From Limanda limanda (Eukaryota; Chordata; Actinopteri; Pleuronectiformes; Pleuronectidae): DNA of 64,000 nucleotides. This document shows, one piece after another, positions 1-11,657 of this stretch; the first letter of the stretch is position 1, and each line of letters opens with the position of its first letter. A program made the translations under genes and the position numbers. Under the pieces are notes generated by a model. The model had not been told where the DNA came from. It was given only the letters and a program-made list of their open reading frames with translations, and ran no database searches. Location of the stretch: contig NC_083644.1 in the NCBI RefSeq assembly GCF_963576545.1, positions 27,531,393 through 27,595,392 of the forward strand, given 5' to 3'.

Positions 1-219
1 GACTGGTAGAGGCTGGACTGGTTCTGGAGGCAGAGGGACAGCTTGAGCAAAAGCTGCGGCGAGTTGTTGGACCTGCGAGGCTAGCAAGGTAAACGCCTGC
101 TCCTGCTTAGTCACCGCCAGTCGAACATCTGCTGAGTTCGAAAGCAGCAGCGCCTCGTGGTGCTGGAGCATCGCCTCTACATTCTCCAGGCGATCCATCG
201 GCGTGTGCGCTGGGTCCAT
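1..219 (-). CDS. Gypsy retrotransposon Gag, N-terminal fragment
   Basis: The minus strand is open from an ATG at 219 to the window edge (73 codons). The protein starts MDPAHTPMDRLENVEAMLQ and continues as a helical, Gln/Ala-rich stretch followed by a proline-rich tail. An MDPA start followed by a short helical region is what fish Ty3/Gypsy Gag proteins look like, from memory. The start lies only 17 bases inside the LTR whose inner end is at 237, the expected place for gag. The rest of gag and pol would lie left of the window. Gag would form the intracellular particle of the element. Whether the full element is intact cannot be seen. The call rests on position behind an LTR plus protein style. 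Confidence 0.7.
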   Translation of the reverse strand, partial: MDPAHTPMDRLENVEAMLQHHEALLLSNSADVRLAVTKQEQAFTLLASQVQQLAAAFAQAVPLPPEPVQPLPV

Positions 220-236
220 GTCTGGCCAGATTGTAC

Positions 237-935
237 TGTCACGGGTATGGTGAGGACCCAAATGCAGCACAGGCAGACGAGATCTTAATTGGTAATGAAC
301 TTTATTTTTCACTGCAGTCTAAAACAGTTCTTAACAGTGGCAGGGTGAAAAGTCTTTGTTCCCAGTGATCTTCAGCGAGATCCGGCAAGGAGTGAGTCTG
401 GTGTTGCTGAGTGGAGGCAAGGTCCACAGCAGGAGGATTACCTAGATGCAGACAGGTTCAGTGGTGAGCTGTGTAGCAGGCCGGAGCAGGTAGCAAGCAG
501 GTAGCAAGCAGGTGGCAGGCAGGTAGCAGGCAGATAGCAGGCAGATAGCAGGCAGATAGCAGGTAGCAGGCCGGAGCAGGTAGCAGGCAGGTAGCAGGCA
601 GATAGCAGGTAGCAGGCCGGAGCAGGTAGCAGGCAGGTAGCAGGCAGGTAGCAGGTAGCAGGCCGGAGCAGGTAGCAGGCAGGTAGCAGGTAGCAGGCCG
701 GAGCAGGTAGCAGGCAGATAACAGGTAGCAGGCCGGAGAGAGAAATGCTGGAGGTCAGGCATTTACGCAAGACAATCTGGCACTGAAGCAGAGACAGGAG
801 CAGGCTTATATGCAGCCAGGGCTGTCACAGGTGTGGAGAGTTGGCCTGATGAGGGGGCGTGGCTAACAGGTAGAGTGGAGCAGAGACAGAGGAGTGGAAA
901 AATACCAGCAGACAGGAGATGAGCAGACTGTGACA
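237..935 (-). mobile_element. 5' LTR of a minus-strand Gypsy element
   Basis: Read on the minus strand this block starts TGTCACAG and ends CCGTGACA, so it has TG...CA ends and a 6-bp inverted terminus. It carries a TATA-like motif GCATATAAGC (804-813) and a poly(A) signal AATAAA (301-306) about 65 bp before its end. A gag start follows at once. The length is about 699 bp, part of which is a minisatellite. The second LTR and the TSD are outside the window or unreadable, so an old solo LTR next to an unrelated ORF is not fully excluded. Confidence 0.75.
473..736. repeat. minisatellite inside the LTR
   Basis: About 260 bp of 8-14-bp units built from GTAGCAGGC, GGAGCAG and GATAGCAG. It sits between the TATA-like motif and the poly(A) signal of the LTR, so it would be in the 5' leader of the transcript. 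Long minus-strand frames across it (CYLLPATC repeats) are a by-product of the repeat, not a gene. Confidence 0.9.
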
Positions 936-2681
936 AAAGGATATACTCGACATAAATATATGAATACCCGTTTCCTCACCAAACATTATTTATATTTTCA
1001 ACAAATGTATGTACTTTAATATTCATATCCCTATAGAATTGAGCTCATTATTTACTTACACATATTACACATTATTTTTTTATTAATTTTATTTTGTGTA
1101 AGTAATACAGTTCATTATATTCATTAAGTCTTCAGCTGATAGACCCTGTTTTTGGCTCACTATGAATCAGGTGTAGGTTGGTAATGCATTTTATAAACAA
1201 TGATTAGATATGTATATATAAATATACAGTATATCAGAGTATATTATATATATTATGTATTATATTGTATATTTGTTTTGCTATAACCACAAATTTGAAT
1301 AGAGTGTGTTCTTTTGGTGTAATGTGACCATGTTGCAAAGGAACATTTCTCTAACGTTTTCCTTTCACACATGCACAATGCAACAGGAAATTCTCTGCTT
1401 AGACACGTTCTCAACAACAAAAAATCCTCAAAAGATTCAGGTGAGGGCTGATGTAGCAGGAGGATGTAGGTGTTTGTTTTGTTGTTGTTCCTATCCACGC
1501 CTCATTTTTAGTAAAACTACGAGGCTGCAGCGGATTTTGGTTTAATAATAGCATGGTAAAACAGTCTCACATACACAAACACACACACAAAGAAAACAGA
1601 AACTTCTCTGAAACAAGTTGTTGAAATGGGTTGGGTGTCACTGGTTTGAAAACCTTTGACAGGCACATTGTATTGCTCTGCTGTATGGAGTGTGGAGACA
1701 GTCTATTAGAAGTGCAGAGTTTATATTTTTGAATGTGCTTTCCCCTTTTCCTTCAAGGAAACAACGTGGGAGATAATGGGAAAATAGCCTTAAACTGAGT
1801 ATAGGAGTGAAAAAAAAAGATAAGAGGGGAAAGATTTTCTCACCTTTGCAGTTCTCCCAGGGCAACGCATTAAAACACATGATACTTTATAACACTGGAT
1901 AATTTCCGTCTCCCCAACTTGCCCCTAATCAGATCAATATTACATGTCGAGGGAGATGAAATCAGATTTGTGCTCAAAGGAGGTAACCTTACATACAAAT
2001 CCAGTAAAAGTGTGACTTATACTTTCAGACAGACAAGGAAACACGAAATTCAATATGAGGCTCTTGAAAGCCCTACTTTTTGGCATCTCAAGACCAAAGT
2101 GATCTGATGATGTGATGACCTGTTGAGGAGAGTCATGCATGGCGGATGGAAGCCATTAGGAGACAATGATTCAATAAAGCCATTGGGGGGAGAATGGAGA
2201 TACCAGACTCTACTTTGAGCAGTAAACCACGACTCTCAGGAGAATAAAGTGATGTGTGCTACTTAGGGCTGAATTGCATTTCTATCCAAATGTATTTAGT
2301 GTATAAGTAATGACTTTGTCAAAGTGTACCTGTTCACACAGCAAGGAGAGTTCATTAGATGAAACTGTACCTTCAAACAAGCCCCGAGTCAGCAATCACG
2401 ATGGGTCACCAGTATATTTTATCAGCTGTGGCTAATTACTGTTGAAGTGGTCCAAGAACAAATTTAAACTATTTGCTGTGGTCTGCACTATTTACACATG
2501 ATCAAAAACTGCATTCAAGACAGATAACCACAACTTTTTTATAAAAAACTAAGTTTGGACTGTGCTTGTCCTGGGTAAAGAGGAACAGCAGATTGGGGGT
2601 TTCATTTCGCACACACACAAACACACATGTGTATGTATGCATCTTAGTGAGGACACTCATTTACCAGCCCTTGCACTAACC
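936..2681. other. AT-rich DNA without recognisable genes
   Basis: I see no coding region or clear element ends. There is an AT-rich patch near 1205-1270, a short CA-rich stretch near 2610-2625, and only short frames with no family resemblance. Confidence 0.6.
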
Positions 2682-2942
2682 TTAAAGGTTCAGTGTGTAG
2701 AATGTAGTGACACCTAGTGGTGAAGTTGCATGTTGCAGCTGAATACCCCTCACCTTCCTAACATGAAAGAGAACCTGTGATAGCCTTCAGATGTCAGAAA
2801 AACTCAAAAGGTGTTTAGTTTGTCCAGTCTGGGCTACTGTAAAAACATGGCGGCCTCGGTAGAGAGGACCGGCTGCAGATGTTAATATTAGGCATTATTG
2901 ACATACACACACTTTAACGTGTGGTAAGATACACATCATGTT

Positions 2943-2970
2943 CACACACACACACACACACACACACACA
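2943..2970. repeat. (CA)n microsatellite
   Basis: Uninterrupted CA run of about 14 units inside the solo LTR. Confidence 0.95.
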
Positions 2971-3189
2971 AGGCCAACATCTGAGGGAGGTGAGGCAGAT
3001 AATGAGCAGACCTCGGCCAAAACCCTCCCTCACACACACACACAAACACAGTACGTCATGTGGTTCTTCTTCCCAAACTTCAGATGTTCCCATGCTCCTT
3101 ATCAAACAAGGAGTCTGCCACAACGGACAGATTAGACTTAGAGGAGGTTTTCATGCCTTTTCTCACAGTGTTCCATGAATCACTTCATT

Positions 3190-3230
3190 ATATTTATATA
3201 ATTATATATATATATATATATTATATAATT
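3190..3230. repeat. (AT)n microsatellite
   Basis: AT/TA run near the middle of the solo LTR. It is absent from the sister copies, so it is a local expansion. Confidence 0.9.
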
Positions 3231-3837
3231 TCTAAGACGTCCTCTCTCCTGTGCATGGTACGTTCCACACATCAGTACACACACAATGAGATCATCAGTC
3301 TTAGAATGCTTTGAGGCCGGAACGCTATGACCTCTGGTAACCGCGACATGGCGTGCACGCCCAGATCATCATCATCAACACGCGACGCCAGGAGGAGGAC
3401 CCAACGAGCCAGGAGGGCAGGACTGCCTTGTGAACCAGCCAACAAGGCACTGCCCCGCGTACAAGAACCTCTGTCACGCCCAGTGTATCGATATACAAAC
3501 TATGTGCGCACTCTGTCTAAGCGCCTTTTTTCCTGTGCAGCCTACTGCGTAGGACTGGAGGCCCATGCCTGGGCCCATGCATGATCATTTGCTAGACACC
3601 GCAGTTTCCTGACCTGTGACCTCTGAATAAACTTGCTTAATTTTAACTTGAGAACGACGACTCCTGCCTTTGATTTCCACCCGCAACAGTATTTAAATAT
3701 AAAGAGCTCGTTCGAGGGTGAAGACAATTTATACAATTAAGATGAAATACACTAGTGAAAACATCACTAGGATAATTTTATATTCAATTTATGCCAATAG
3801 ATCCCTTCCACCTCAATCTTACACACTGAACCTTTAA

Positions 3838-5088
3838 CCATCACATCTAAATGTCTGGACCCTAAAACTAACCCTAAGATATACCTAAACTTAATTCTAA
3901 CCCTAGTGATCTCTTTTTACTTGTGACCACACCCACACAGCGATCAGTGGTGTAGGCTGTGGTCAGGGATGAAACAGGCCTAAAACTTTGAACCAGAGAG
4001 AGCAGAGTGATCGCAAGAAAAGAAAAACAACTGCTTTTCATGTTAAGATGTTTAAGAAGAGTAAATAATTGATTTTTTTGTGGCAGTAAACATTCTTCCA
4101 TTTACACTTTACAAACAAGACTGTTGACATTTAATATTTTACAAATCTTCAGTAAAATATATGAAAAGACCAAAACCAACAATTGTTCAAACTATTATGT
4201 TGTTATGATACTGTACTCTAAGTACTGTAAGATATCAAAATCTAAAAAACACACTTGTTCAAGTAGCCATGGTTATTAGATACCATATGTAGACCTCAAC
4301 AAATTAAATCTTCTTATGTCTTCAGCCTGTTAATACTTGTTTACACTGACTCAATAATTAACTCTTAATAAACCAATGAAGGCCAAAACTTGATAGGTTT
4401 GGATTAATCTATCTTGTTAGGTCTTTAAATCTTGTTCACATTTTCACTGTGTGTGAAAATCAGCCCTGAACATTTTGAGCCACTGATTGCAATTTACAGG
4501 CCCATTGCACTGAGAACAAAATATATTGACTTTCATCTTAATCCTGATATAATCTCCTGAAAGTGAAACCCAGACAACGACCCCTTGGCTTCCATCATAA
4601 ACCAGAACTATAAACCTAACTTCATTGCGACGTTTAATCCAATCCATATGGCATCAGATTTATCTGCAGGCAAATCATTGCCTGAGATAAGTATCTCCTG
4701 GCTAGATTAATTGACTGCAGAAGAAAGTAAAATAAAAAAAGAAGGATGAAGAAATATTTTAGGGCCACACTTCAGAGACCCAGAGCAGTGACCTGTGTGT
4801 AAATTTGTGTGTATGTGTGCGTGTAGATGAGAGGGATACTTTGAAAATATTTTAGAGCCACATTTAGAAACCCTCAGTATATCCTGCTCCCAAATGACAC
4901 TGTTACACTTCAAATCAAATGTGAGGTTGGTGAGATAGATGTGTGTGCGTGTGTGATAACATTCCCGGAATATATTACCCTGTGAAACCCAGGATATTTG
5001 GCCCGGTACGTGATGTGGGAACATGGCTGCAAAAGCTGGCATATAAAATTCTAAGTGTAACCACATTTTGGCATAATTGTTTGGACGC
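3838..5088. other. no recognisable gene or element
   Basis: Ordinary AT-rich intergenic sequence. Short frames at 3874-4101, 4444-4647 and 4707-5129 have no family features and are treated as chance. Confidence 0.55.
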
Positions 5089-5210
5089 TGTTGCGGGTGG
5101 AAATCAAAGGCAGGAGGCGTCGTTCTCAAGTTAAAATTAAGCAGGTTTATTCAGAGGTCACAGGTCAGGAAAATGACACACAAGGGCACAAGAATGGCGG
5201 GAGAAAACCT
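5089..5210 (-). mobile_element. LTR fragment of the ATTGACA...GCAACA family
   Basis: The first ~110 bases (TGTTGCGGGTGGAAATC... through GGTCACAGGTCAGG) match the terminal part of the solo LTRs at 3688, 26186 and 46097. After that the similarity stops, so this is either a truncated copy or an LTR sharing only its R/U5 end. I could not find the other end. Confidence 0.65.
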
Positions 5211-7394
5211 TTTTGGTCTCAGAAGGCTACAGCAGTGTCAGGGTTACGGATAGCCAAGCCCAGAAGTATACTTTATTGTGTGTGTGTGCGCGCATGTAGA
5301 GACTCCCCAGAGAGACAGTAATTACCATGATGGTAAATCACCTTTTATCCAGGACACACACAGTTGTGGATCAATGCTCAACAACGTGTGGTTTGCGTCG
5401 ACACAATTATCATTGCAGTCAATAAGATCAAAATATTACTGCATGGCCTTGGCTTTGAATAAAAGAAGAAAATTTGGAAAACAGCACATGGCAGGGTAGA
5501 TGTGCTTTTTCACGTTCTGTTTAAGTGAGGGGTCAGGGTCAGGTTTCATGGCATATTGGATACATAGTAATTAATAGGTAATGAGACTTTTAAAATATAA
5601 GTGCACACAATAGATTAGCATGACTCAATGCTAGGTCTTTCACATTCACCGTGTAACATTTAATGCAATCCCATCAGTGTGTGCAGTTTACTTTACATTA
5701 TTGTCTGCCTCACTTACCTATGTGTAGGCAGACTAACTGACTAAGGAAGTCATGGAGTACTCACGCTCTTCAGCTGAACTTTCTAACGTCTTCTGCCATC
5801 GGGCTCGTGAACCACGACGCAGTCTGTTGGGCATATCGTTTGAGTTCAGTGATGGGGAAGTCTCCCCGTGCAAAGTGAATAATTGTCGTGAAAGAATTCG
5901 TGCTCTGGGTTAGGAAGAGTCTCGTCTTGGATGGAGGCTTGTCGCATCAGCACCTATCCGCTGCAATCCCGCTCCACTGCGTTTGTCGCCGCCAAGGGTG
6001 TTGAGTTGTCCACTTAAAAGGGAGTTAACTGCACCACCCTGTGTGGAATGTCAGTCTTTCCCTATGACCTCACTCTACACCTACAGTACACCAAAACCCA
6101 AGAATAAATAAACCTTTCCTAAGAGATGGATGTCCTGTTTTAAGATGGGCAGTTCAGTACTGGCTGATGTGTTTGAGAAGATAGTTCCAGAGGGAGGGGC
6201 AGCAATGTCTGACCAGGTCAGGTGCTTAGTTAGAGTTAGATAGCATCTTCACCTATCTTGGTCTATTCCTGCAGGTTTTCTTCCAGTCGGCGAGCAGTGA
6301 ACAGGATAGATCGATGGCGGGATAGATCCCACTGAGATTCAGCCTGGCAGCAGCAAAACCCAGCTCATCTCCTTCCCCCTTTGCAGAGAAGGGAAAGCAG
6401 TCTTGTCCACAATCAAACCCTTAAGAACATATCATTTTATTATTTCAGAGTACCTCATTGGCTTCGTTTGCAGGAATTCAAATTCTTGATTCTTGTAAGA
6501 GGTTAGTTTATAGGACAGAATGGATGTAGGCATCTAAATTAATTGAGCCCTCAAAGGATAGGGGCACTGCATATCATGGAATGCCTTGTGTGCTCATGCC
6601 AAAGAGCAGGGGTAACATGTGGTGAAATAAAGCTTGTATACAACTGCACTCTATCCCCCCAGCAGCCCCCTCCCCTCCCCTAAGCACACTTATTGTCTTT
6701 TGCAAACTGGCACAGCCAATTATCAAACAGGTTGGTTACACCGACAATCTACTGCATTGTTTCCTTAACAAGCATTGTTTTATGAAGCCAATAATTTCTT
6801 CACACGCCTCTTCTGACAGTTACTGCATTTGTTTCACCAATGTTTGTCTGATGGTAGTCGTTCGCTTGTGAATTATGAAGAAAATTATGACTTTGCAATG
6901 CGAGACAAGGCTCACAATTTACTGCTAAATCGAAAGCAGTGTTCTCCTTGTGAGAAGCTGTTATAATTAAAAACTATTGGCTAAATGTTTGGTTTTTCTT
7001 TGTATTGAATATAATGAAATCATCTCCTCTTCATTTGTGTTTCTGACAAGTTATTGAATTTCCAGTTTCATCCAACTGTGTAGCTTTTGTACACACTATT
7101 TTTTGAGGACAGATACAAAGTAGCTGGATTACTGTCAGATCACTGCCCATTGCATTTTCCCTTAATGCACAGGTATAACAAAAAAATACAGAATACATAC
7201 ATCAGTGTGCAGGTAAAACATTTTTTCAAAAATTTACACCAGAAACACTCTCCAAACACTTAGTAAGGAACAGTATGGGGTTCTGCTCCAGCTTCTTCCA
7301 CCAAGCTGTCATGAAAATCCTGCTGCAATCCTTCACATAATGTATTATATGTTTTCCTAAGCCTGGTGCGGTGCATTGTGATCACTCGTCAATA
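5211..7394. other. no recognisable gene
   Basis: About 2.2 kb with no convincing frame. 5700-6060 is less AT-rich and could be part of another old LTR, but I could not find paired ends. Confidence 0.5.
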
Positions 7395-9121
7395 TAGAAT
7401 CCTTTATTAGTCCCACAGTGGGGAAATTTGAGGGTTTTACATCAGCAGCGCAGGCACAGTGCAACAAGAACAAACGAAAGAGCAAAACTACAAAGTAAGA
7501 AACAAAAAACAACAATGAGCAAAAAGAAAAAGTAAACAGTCAAATAAGCAAATAAATAGTAAGTAGTAGAACAACTGACCAATACAATTAAATAATTAGA
7601 TAATTAAATTAAATAATTAAATAAATTAAATTGCAAATATTGTGTTGTGTGTTAATGGGGTCACAGCTGGTTATACAGTCTGACAGCAGCGGGAAGGAAG
7701 GACCTGCGATACCTCTCCCTCACACACCGGGGGTGAATCAGCCGGTGGCTGAAGGAGCTGTTTAGGGCTGCCAGGGTGTCCCGCATGGGGTGGGAGGAGT
7801 TGGCCATCAGGGAGGATAGCTTAGCAACTATCCTCCTGTCTCCTACCACCTCCACCGTATCCAGTGGACACCCCAGCACACTGCTGGCCTTTCTGATGAG
7901 TTTATTAAGTCTCTTCCCGTCTGCTGTCGAGATGCTGCTGCCCCAGCAGACCACTCCAAAGAAGATGGCTGATGCCACCACCGAGTCGAAGAAGGTCTTC
8001 AGGAGTGCTCCCTGCACCCCAAAAGACCTCAGACTCCTCAGCAGATAGAGTCTGCTCTGTCCCTTCTTGTAGATAGCCTGTGTGTGATCAGTCCAGTCCA
8101 GTTTATTGTTTAGGTGAAGACCCAGGTATTTATATGATCTCACAATGTCAATGTCCGTTCCCTGAATGTTCACTGGTGTCGGAGGAGAGTGTTTACTCCG
8201 GCGGAAGTCCACCACCAGCTCCTTGGTTTTTCCAGAGTTGATCTGGAGGAAGTTCCGCTGGCACCATGTAATGAAGTCCTGGTTCAGTTCTCTGTATTCC
8301 CTGTCATCACCGGCGGAAATGAGGCCGACGATTGCAGAGTCATCAGAGAATTTTTGCAGGTAGCAGTTTGTAGAGTTGTATGAGAAGTCCGATGTGTAGA
8401 TGGTGAAGAGGACTGGAGCTAGTACGGTTCCTTGTGGGGCCCCTGTGCTGCAGGACACCAGGTCAGACTCACACCCCCGTATACGCACATACTGTGGACG
8501 GTTGGTGAGGTAGTCCAGGATCCATGCTGTGAGGTGGTGGTCCACTCCGGTCTGCTCCAGCTTGTCCCTCAGAAGTAGAGGCTGGATGCTGTTGAAGGCA
8601 CTGGAAAAATCAAAGAACATGATCCTCACAGTGCTTCCAGCCTTTTCCAGGTGAGAAAGGCATCTGTGTAGCAGGTAGATGACAGCGTCGTCCACCCCGA
8701 TGCCAGACTGGTAGGCGAACTGGAGCGGGTCCAAAGATGAGCTCACCAGGGGGCGTAGGTGTACAAGGACCAGCCTCTCTAGCGTCTTCATCAGGTGGGA
8801 TGTTAACGCCACCGGTCTGAAGCTGCTGAAGTCTTTGGGTCGCGGGGTCTTTGGGACTGGTATCAAGCAGGACGTTTTCCACAGCTGTGGTACCCTCCCC
8901 AGACTCAAGCTCAGATTGAAGACGTGCCTCACTATCCCACACAGCTGGGCTGCGCTGGACCTGAGGAGCCTTGAGCTGATCCCGTCTGGACCCGTGGCCT
9001 TCCTCACCTTCATCCTGCTCAGCTCATTCCTCACCTGGGCAGTTGTGAAGGACACGTTGGGGGACGGGGGCTGGGTGCTGTGGGTTGATATCAAACAAGA
9101 GATGTATTGTATTTTTTCCAC
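7395..9121 (-). mobile_element. 5'-truncated Rex1-type LINE
   Basis: On the minus strand a long reverse transcriptase frame is followed by a 3' region of about 265 bp that ends with the phrase CCCCACTGTGGGACTAATAA, the hallmark tail of Rex1/Babar LINEs in fish (from memory). The endonuclease and upstream parts are missing, the usual result of incomplete target-primed reverse transcription. The exact 5' junction near 9110 and the TSD were not resolved. Confidence 0.85.
7661..9121 (-). CDS. Rex1-type LINE reverse transcriptase, truncated but open
   Basis: The 486-codon frame is uninterrupted. The first ~20 residues (MEKIQYISCL...) are probably fortuitous and LINE homology begins about residue 20-30. 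RT motifs in order: KATGPDGISSRLL, FRPVALTSHLMKTLERL, DPLQFAYQSG, IMFFDFSSAFNSI, STGAPQGTVLAPVLFT, then the active site KFSDDSAIVG, and INSGKTKELVVDFRR. SDD in place of ADD is normal in this clade. The C-terminal half has the VRSYKYLGLHLNNKLDW motif and ends RSFLPAAVRLYNQL. A full Rex1 protein would also have an N-terminal APE endonuclease, absent here, so this copy cannot move alone. Long frames on the opposite strand are shadows. The absence of stops suggests a young insertion. Confidence 0.9.
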   Translation of the reverse strand: MEKIQYISCLISTHSTQPPSPNVSFTTAQVRNELSRMKVRKATGPDGISSRLLRSSAAQLCGIVRHVFNLSLSLGRVPQLWKTSCLIPVPKTPRPKDFSSFRPVALTSHLMKTLERLVLVHLRPLVSSSLDPLQFAYQSGIGVDDAVIYLLHRCLSHLEKAGSTVRIMFFDFSSAFNSIQPLLLRDKLEQTGVDHHLTAWILDYLTNRPQYVRIRGCESDLVSCSTGAPQGTVLAPVLFTIYTSDFSYNSTNCYLQKFSDDSAIVGLISAGDDREYRELNQDFITWCQRNFLQINSGKTKELVVDFRRSKHSPPTPVNIQGTDIDIVRSYKYLGLHLNNKLDWTDHTQAIYKKGQSRLYLLRSLRSFGVQGALLKTFFDSVVASAIFFGVVCWGSSISTADGKRLNKLIRKASSVLGCPLDTVEVVGDRRIVAKLSSLMANSSHPMRDTLAALNSSFSHRLIHPRCVRERYRRSFLPAAVRLYNQL

Positions 9122-9338
9122 TATTACCTGAAGTTAGTTTTCTCTGCTCTTGTCCATCTTGTCCCCTGCAAACACAGTTTCAGCCGGACACATTTCAGAC
9201 CATTGCTCCACGTGCGACAGGATCTCACATGAAAGTCCCCTGAGGGAAAGAGAGAGAGGCAGCGGGCGAGTTTAATGCATTGAAGGGTAAAGACAGACAC
9301 AGCACAGCGAGGTGGCCAGGTGCTGTAACGCCTTAGGC

Positions 9339-9771
9339 CAGGGGTATCCAAACTTTTTTATCCCGAGGGCCACATACAGAAAAAAATACGAAGGTCTGGG
9401 CCACTCATGCCGCCACGCCCCCCTGCCCTGGAGCGGACTGTTGACAGTGCGCCTCAATCGCATTGCTCAGATCCGGGGGGCGTGGCGGCGTTCTGAGGGA
9501 CAGCTGGCAGTGGGCCATAGTCCATTACATTACATTACATTTCATTTAGCTGACGCTTTTATCCAAAGCGACTTACAATAAGTGCATTAAACCCAGAGGG
9601 TACAAACCCAGAACAAGAATCAAGAAAGTAATATTTCTTCAAAAATAAAGCAAAACTACAAGTGCTATAAGTAGGTGCCATTTAAGTGCTACTAAATTGT
9701 TAATATTTTTTTTTTTTTTTTGATGCGGGCCAAATAAAAATGGCTGGTGGGCTGGAGTTTGGACTCCCCTG
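9339..9771. mobile_element. hAT MITE with exact 8-bp TSD
   Basis: Ends CAGGGGTATCCAAACT and, inverted, CAGGGGAGTCCAAACT (14 of 16). The flanks are the identical octamer CCTTAGGC (9331-9338 and 9772-9779). The 8-bp TSD and CAGGGG ends assign it to hAT. It has no transposase and carries a nested repeat. Confidence 0.9.
9522..9720. repeat. dispersed fish repeat nested in the hAT MITE
   Basis: Starts in CATTACATTACATT, contains ATCCAAAGCGACTTACAATA, and ends in a poly(T) run near 9706-9720. The core phrase recurs at about 16165-16218 and, inverted, at 63380-63428, each time beside different DNA, so it is an independent dispersed repeat. Confidence 0.7.
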
Positions 9772-9779
9772 CCTTAGGC

Positions 9780-10735
9780 AACTCCCACAGTGTTTGGGAG
9801 GTGCAGCCAAACCCAGTTTTAACAAGAGACATAAGTTTACAGAATGACTGGTCACATCTCACTCTCTATCACCTTCAGGTCTCCAACCATCTACGAACTG
9901 TTTTCTTTAGATAAGGCAAGTTAGCTGAGTTGAAGTGAATCGAGAATGATTTAACTCAAGAAATCTATTGTAACATTTTAAAAGAATCAGTTTTAGCCTA
10001 ATATTTCCTAATAGATCAGATAGATGTCGTTTTAAAACAGCTGTCTTCTTCTCTGCCTTAGCTTGACAAATGATGGTAATGATAAAAACTTGAGAGAACG
10101 GTCGACATTGACATCACTTGATCAGATAGCAAGATAATACAGCACTTGGTTTGCTGGAGCTACAGACACACAGTCCCCTCACAGTTATTCAGCAGTGTTA
10201 CAGAAGAAGGTTCTTCTTCCCTTTGCAGACATCGGTGATATGTGATTCTCCTTAACTTAACCTGAAACCTGCATTAACGTTGACCAGTCATTGTCTCAGT
10301 AGCCGTCGCAAAAACCTGACACGTCATCAGTAGTCGATTGGAAAATACGTGATTATCATGGAAAAAGATTGCTAGCATGCTAAAGCTAGTATGCTAACAC
10401 TAGCGTTTTTTTTAAGGTTCTTTTAAAAAAAAGTGATCATAATACATTGAAATGGTATTATCATTATAGTAACTTTAAAATCCTTATCAGTGGAGAAATT
10501 ACTATATTTGTCCCAGTTTACCGATGTTGCAGGGCATTCTGGGTATCCCTCCGTTTGAAGTGAGGGTCTGAAAAATCTCAGTTTGTAGGGGTATAGAGCC
10601 CTACCCCTCCATCCCAACAGGTATTGGGGCAGCCTACACCTACAAGGAAGGGGTAGGGCCAAGGGGTGAAATAGGCTTGGGCCTTAAAATGATCAATTAT
10701 GTGTCAAGACCTAAAGTGGAAAGGGAGACTGTTCC
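9780..10735. other. no recognisable gene
   Basis: Non-coding. 10530-10690 contains a GC-richer block with GGGGTA/TACCCC palindromic pieces that may be a repeat fragment, but no paired ends were found. Confidence 0.5.
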
Positions 10736-10738
10736 TAA

Positions 10739-11654
10739 AGGCTCCAGTATGCTTCTACGTATCCGTTTCTCGGAGACGGATCCACGGAGGGGCAAAGAGT
10801 CTTTTTGATTTTTACTAGTCCGACCACTGTATGTTGAAAAAATTCACCGCCAAACCCATAGGTGGCGCAACGGAAGACGAGCTCAGAGAAGCCTACCCCA
10901 ATTTTGGGAAGAAGAAGTCCACGTGTGTCTGTTTATCTCTGTTAGCTTGCCTCCCACACACTGAAACATGGCAACTAACAGAACTAAATAAAGTGACACC
11001 CAGCGGGTCAAGATGCTGATGTTATCGTTTCTTAGCGCAGCGGTTCCCCGGTCTTGTTTCCGAACTGTGTTGCTGATTCCACAGCTTGAAGCTCCGACCT
11101 AGCTAGCTCCCCTCCCAGCTAGCTTCAATCCCAGCTTCCACACACAGTCAGCGTGTCATGATAGAAGTGGAATTAAAGTCGTGACGGCGGGTTTTTGCAC
11201 TGTTACCACCGCAGTTAGCATGGTGGCTAGCCCGCTAGCCTAGCCTGCTAGCGCCGTTTTGAAAGCTCGTTATAACCGTATGTGACCGTGCACACATGCC
11301 GTCAGTGCTCTAACGAGCCACCGGTAGCCGGACAACTCCGCTGGCTTAACACACACGTCACATTAATCGTAGAATCGTAATTGTGTTTGGGTTTGATGTG
11401 ACACAGGGAAGGAAACAGGAAGTTTGAGGTCCGGAAATGACGTCGTAGGGAAATGACGTCGCATGGAAATGATGTCGTTAGCTGACCAATCACAGCCAAG
11501 AGCTGTCCGTAGGCTCTCCGACATGAAGACGGACAGTTAGAAAAATCAGAGGTGTACGAAAAGCTCTCCGAGGCGCTCGGAGAGGGCGTTCCACGACGGA
11601 TAGGGCGGTCTTATCTGTCCGTAATAGAAAATACGTACAAGCATAAATTGGCCT
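10739..11654. mobile_element. Harbinger-type non-autonomous element
   Basis: The ends are AGGCTCCAGTATGCTTCTAC and, inverted, AGGCCAATTTATGCTTGTAC. Over 24 bp 18 positions match, including TATGCTT and TACGTAT. It is flanked by TAA on both sides (10736-10738, 11655-11657), the 3-bp target duplication of PIF/Harbinger. The interior is GC-richer, with TAGC repeats and three ATGACGTCG-like words near 11437-11478, but no transposase frame. Confidence 0.7.
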
Positions 11655-11657
11655 TAA

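Larger units (their letters stand above)
2897..3688 (+). mobile_element. solo LTR (ATTGACA...GCAACA family), copy 1
   Basis: The block starts ATTGACATACAC and ends CCACCCGCAACA, with 5-bp flanks GCATT and GTATT (4 of 5 match). It contains a TATA-like GTATCGATATAC near 3486 and AATAAA near 3627, about 60 bp before the end, as expected of an LTR. The same block recurs on the minus strand at 26186-26835 and 46097-47044, and as fragments at 5089 and 58505-58669. No internal retroelement genes are attached, so it is read as solo LTRs. The first bases are AT rather than TG, which is unusual. Confidence 0.75.
2686..3833. mobile_element. TTAA-type non-autonomous DNA transposon, interrupted
   Basis: The element starts AGGTTCAGTGTGTAG and ends TACACACTGAACCT, a 14-bp inverted repeat, and is flanked on both sides by TTAA (2682-2685 and 3834-3837). 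TTAA target duplication points to piggyBac or Kolobok-type transposition. This sequence is a very common dispersed repeat in fish genomes, from memory. It encodes nothing. Its middle is split by the solo LTR at 2897-3688. Confidence 0.85.

Noticed and set aside
438..770. Two long minus frames rich in CYLLPATC
   Set aside because: They are the LTR minisatellite read in two frames; no protein family features.
3190..3230. AT-rich origin or promoter
   Set aside because: Simple AT microsatellite inside a solo LTR; not conserved in sister copies.
8610..8942. Second minus frame of 110 codons in the Rex1 LINE
   Set aside because: Shadow of the reverse transcriptase frame.
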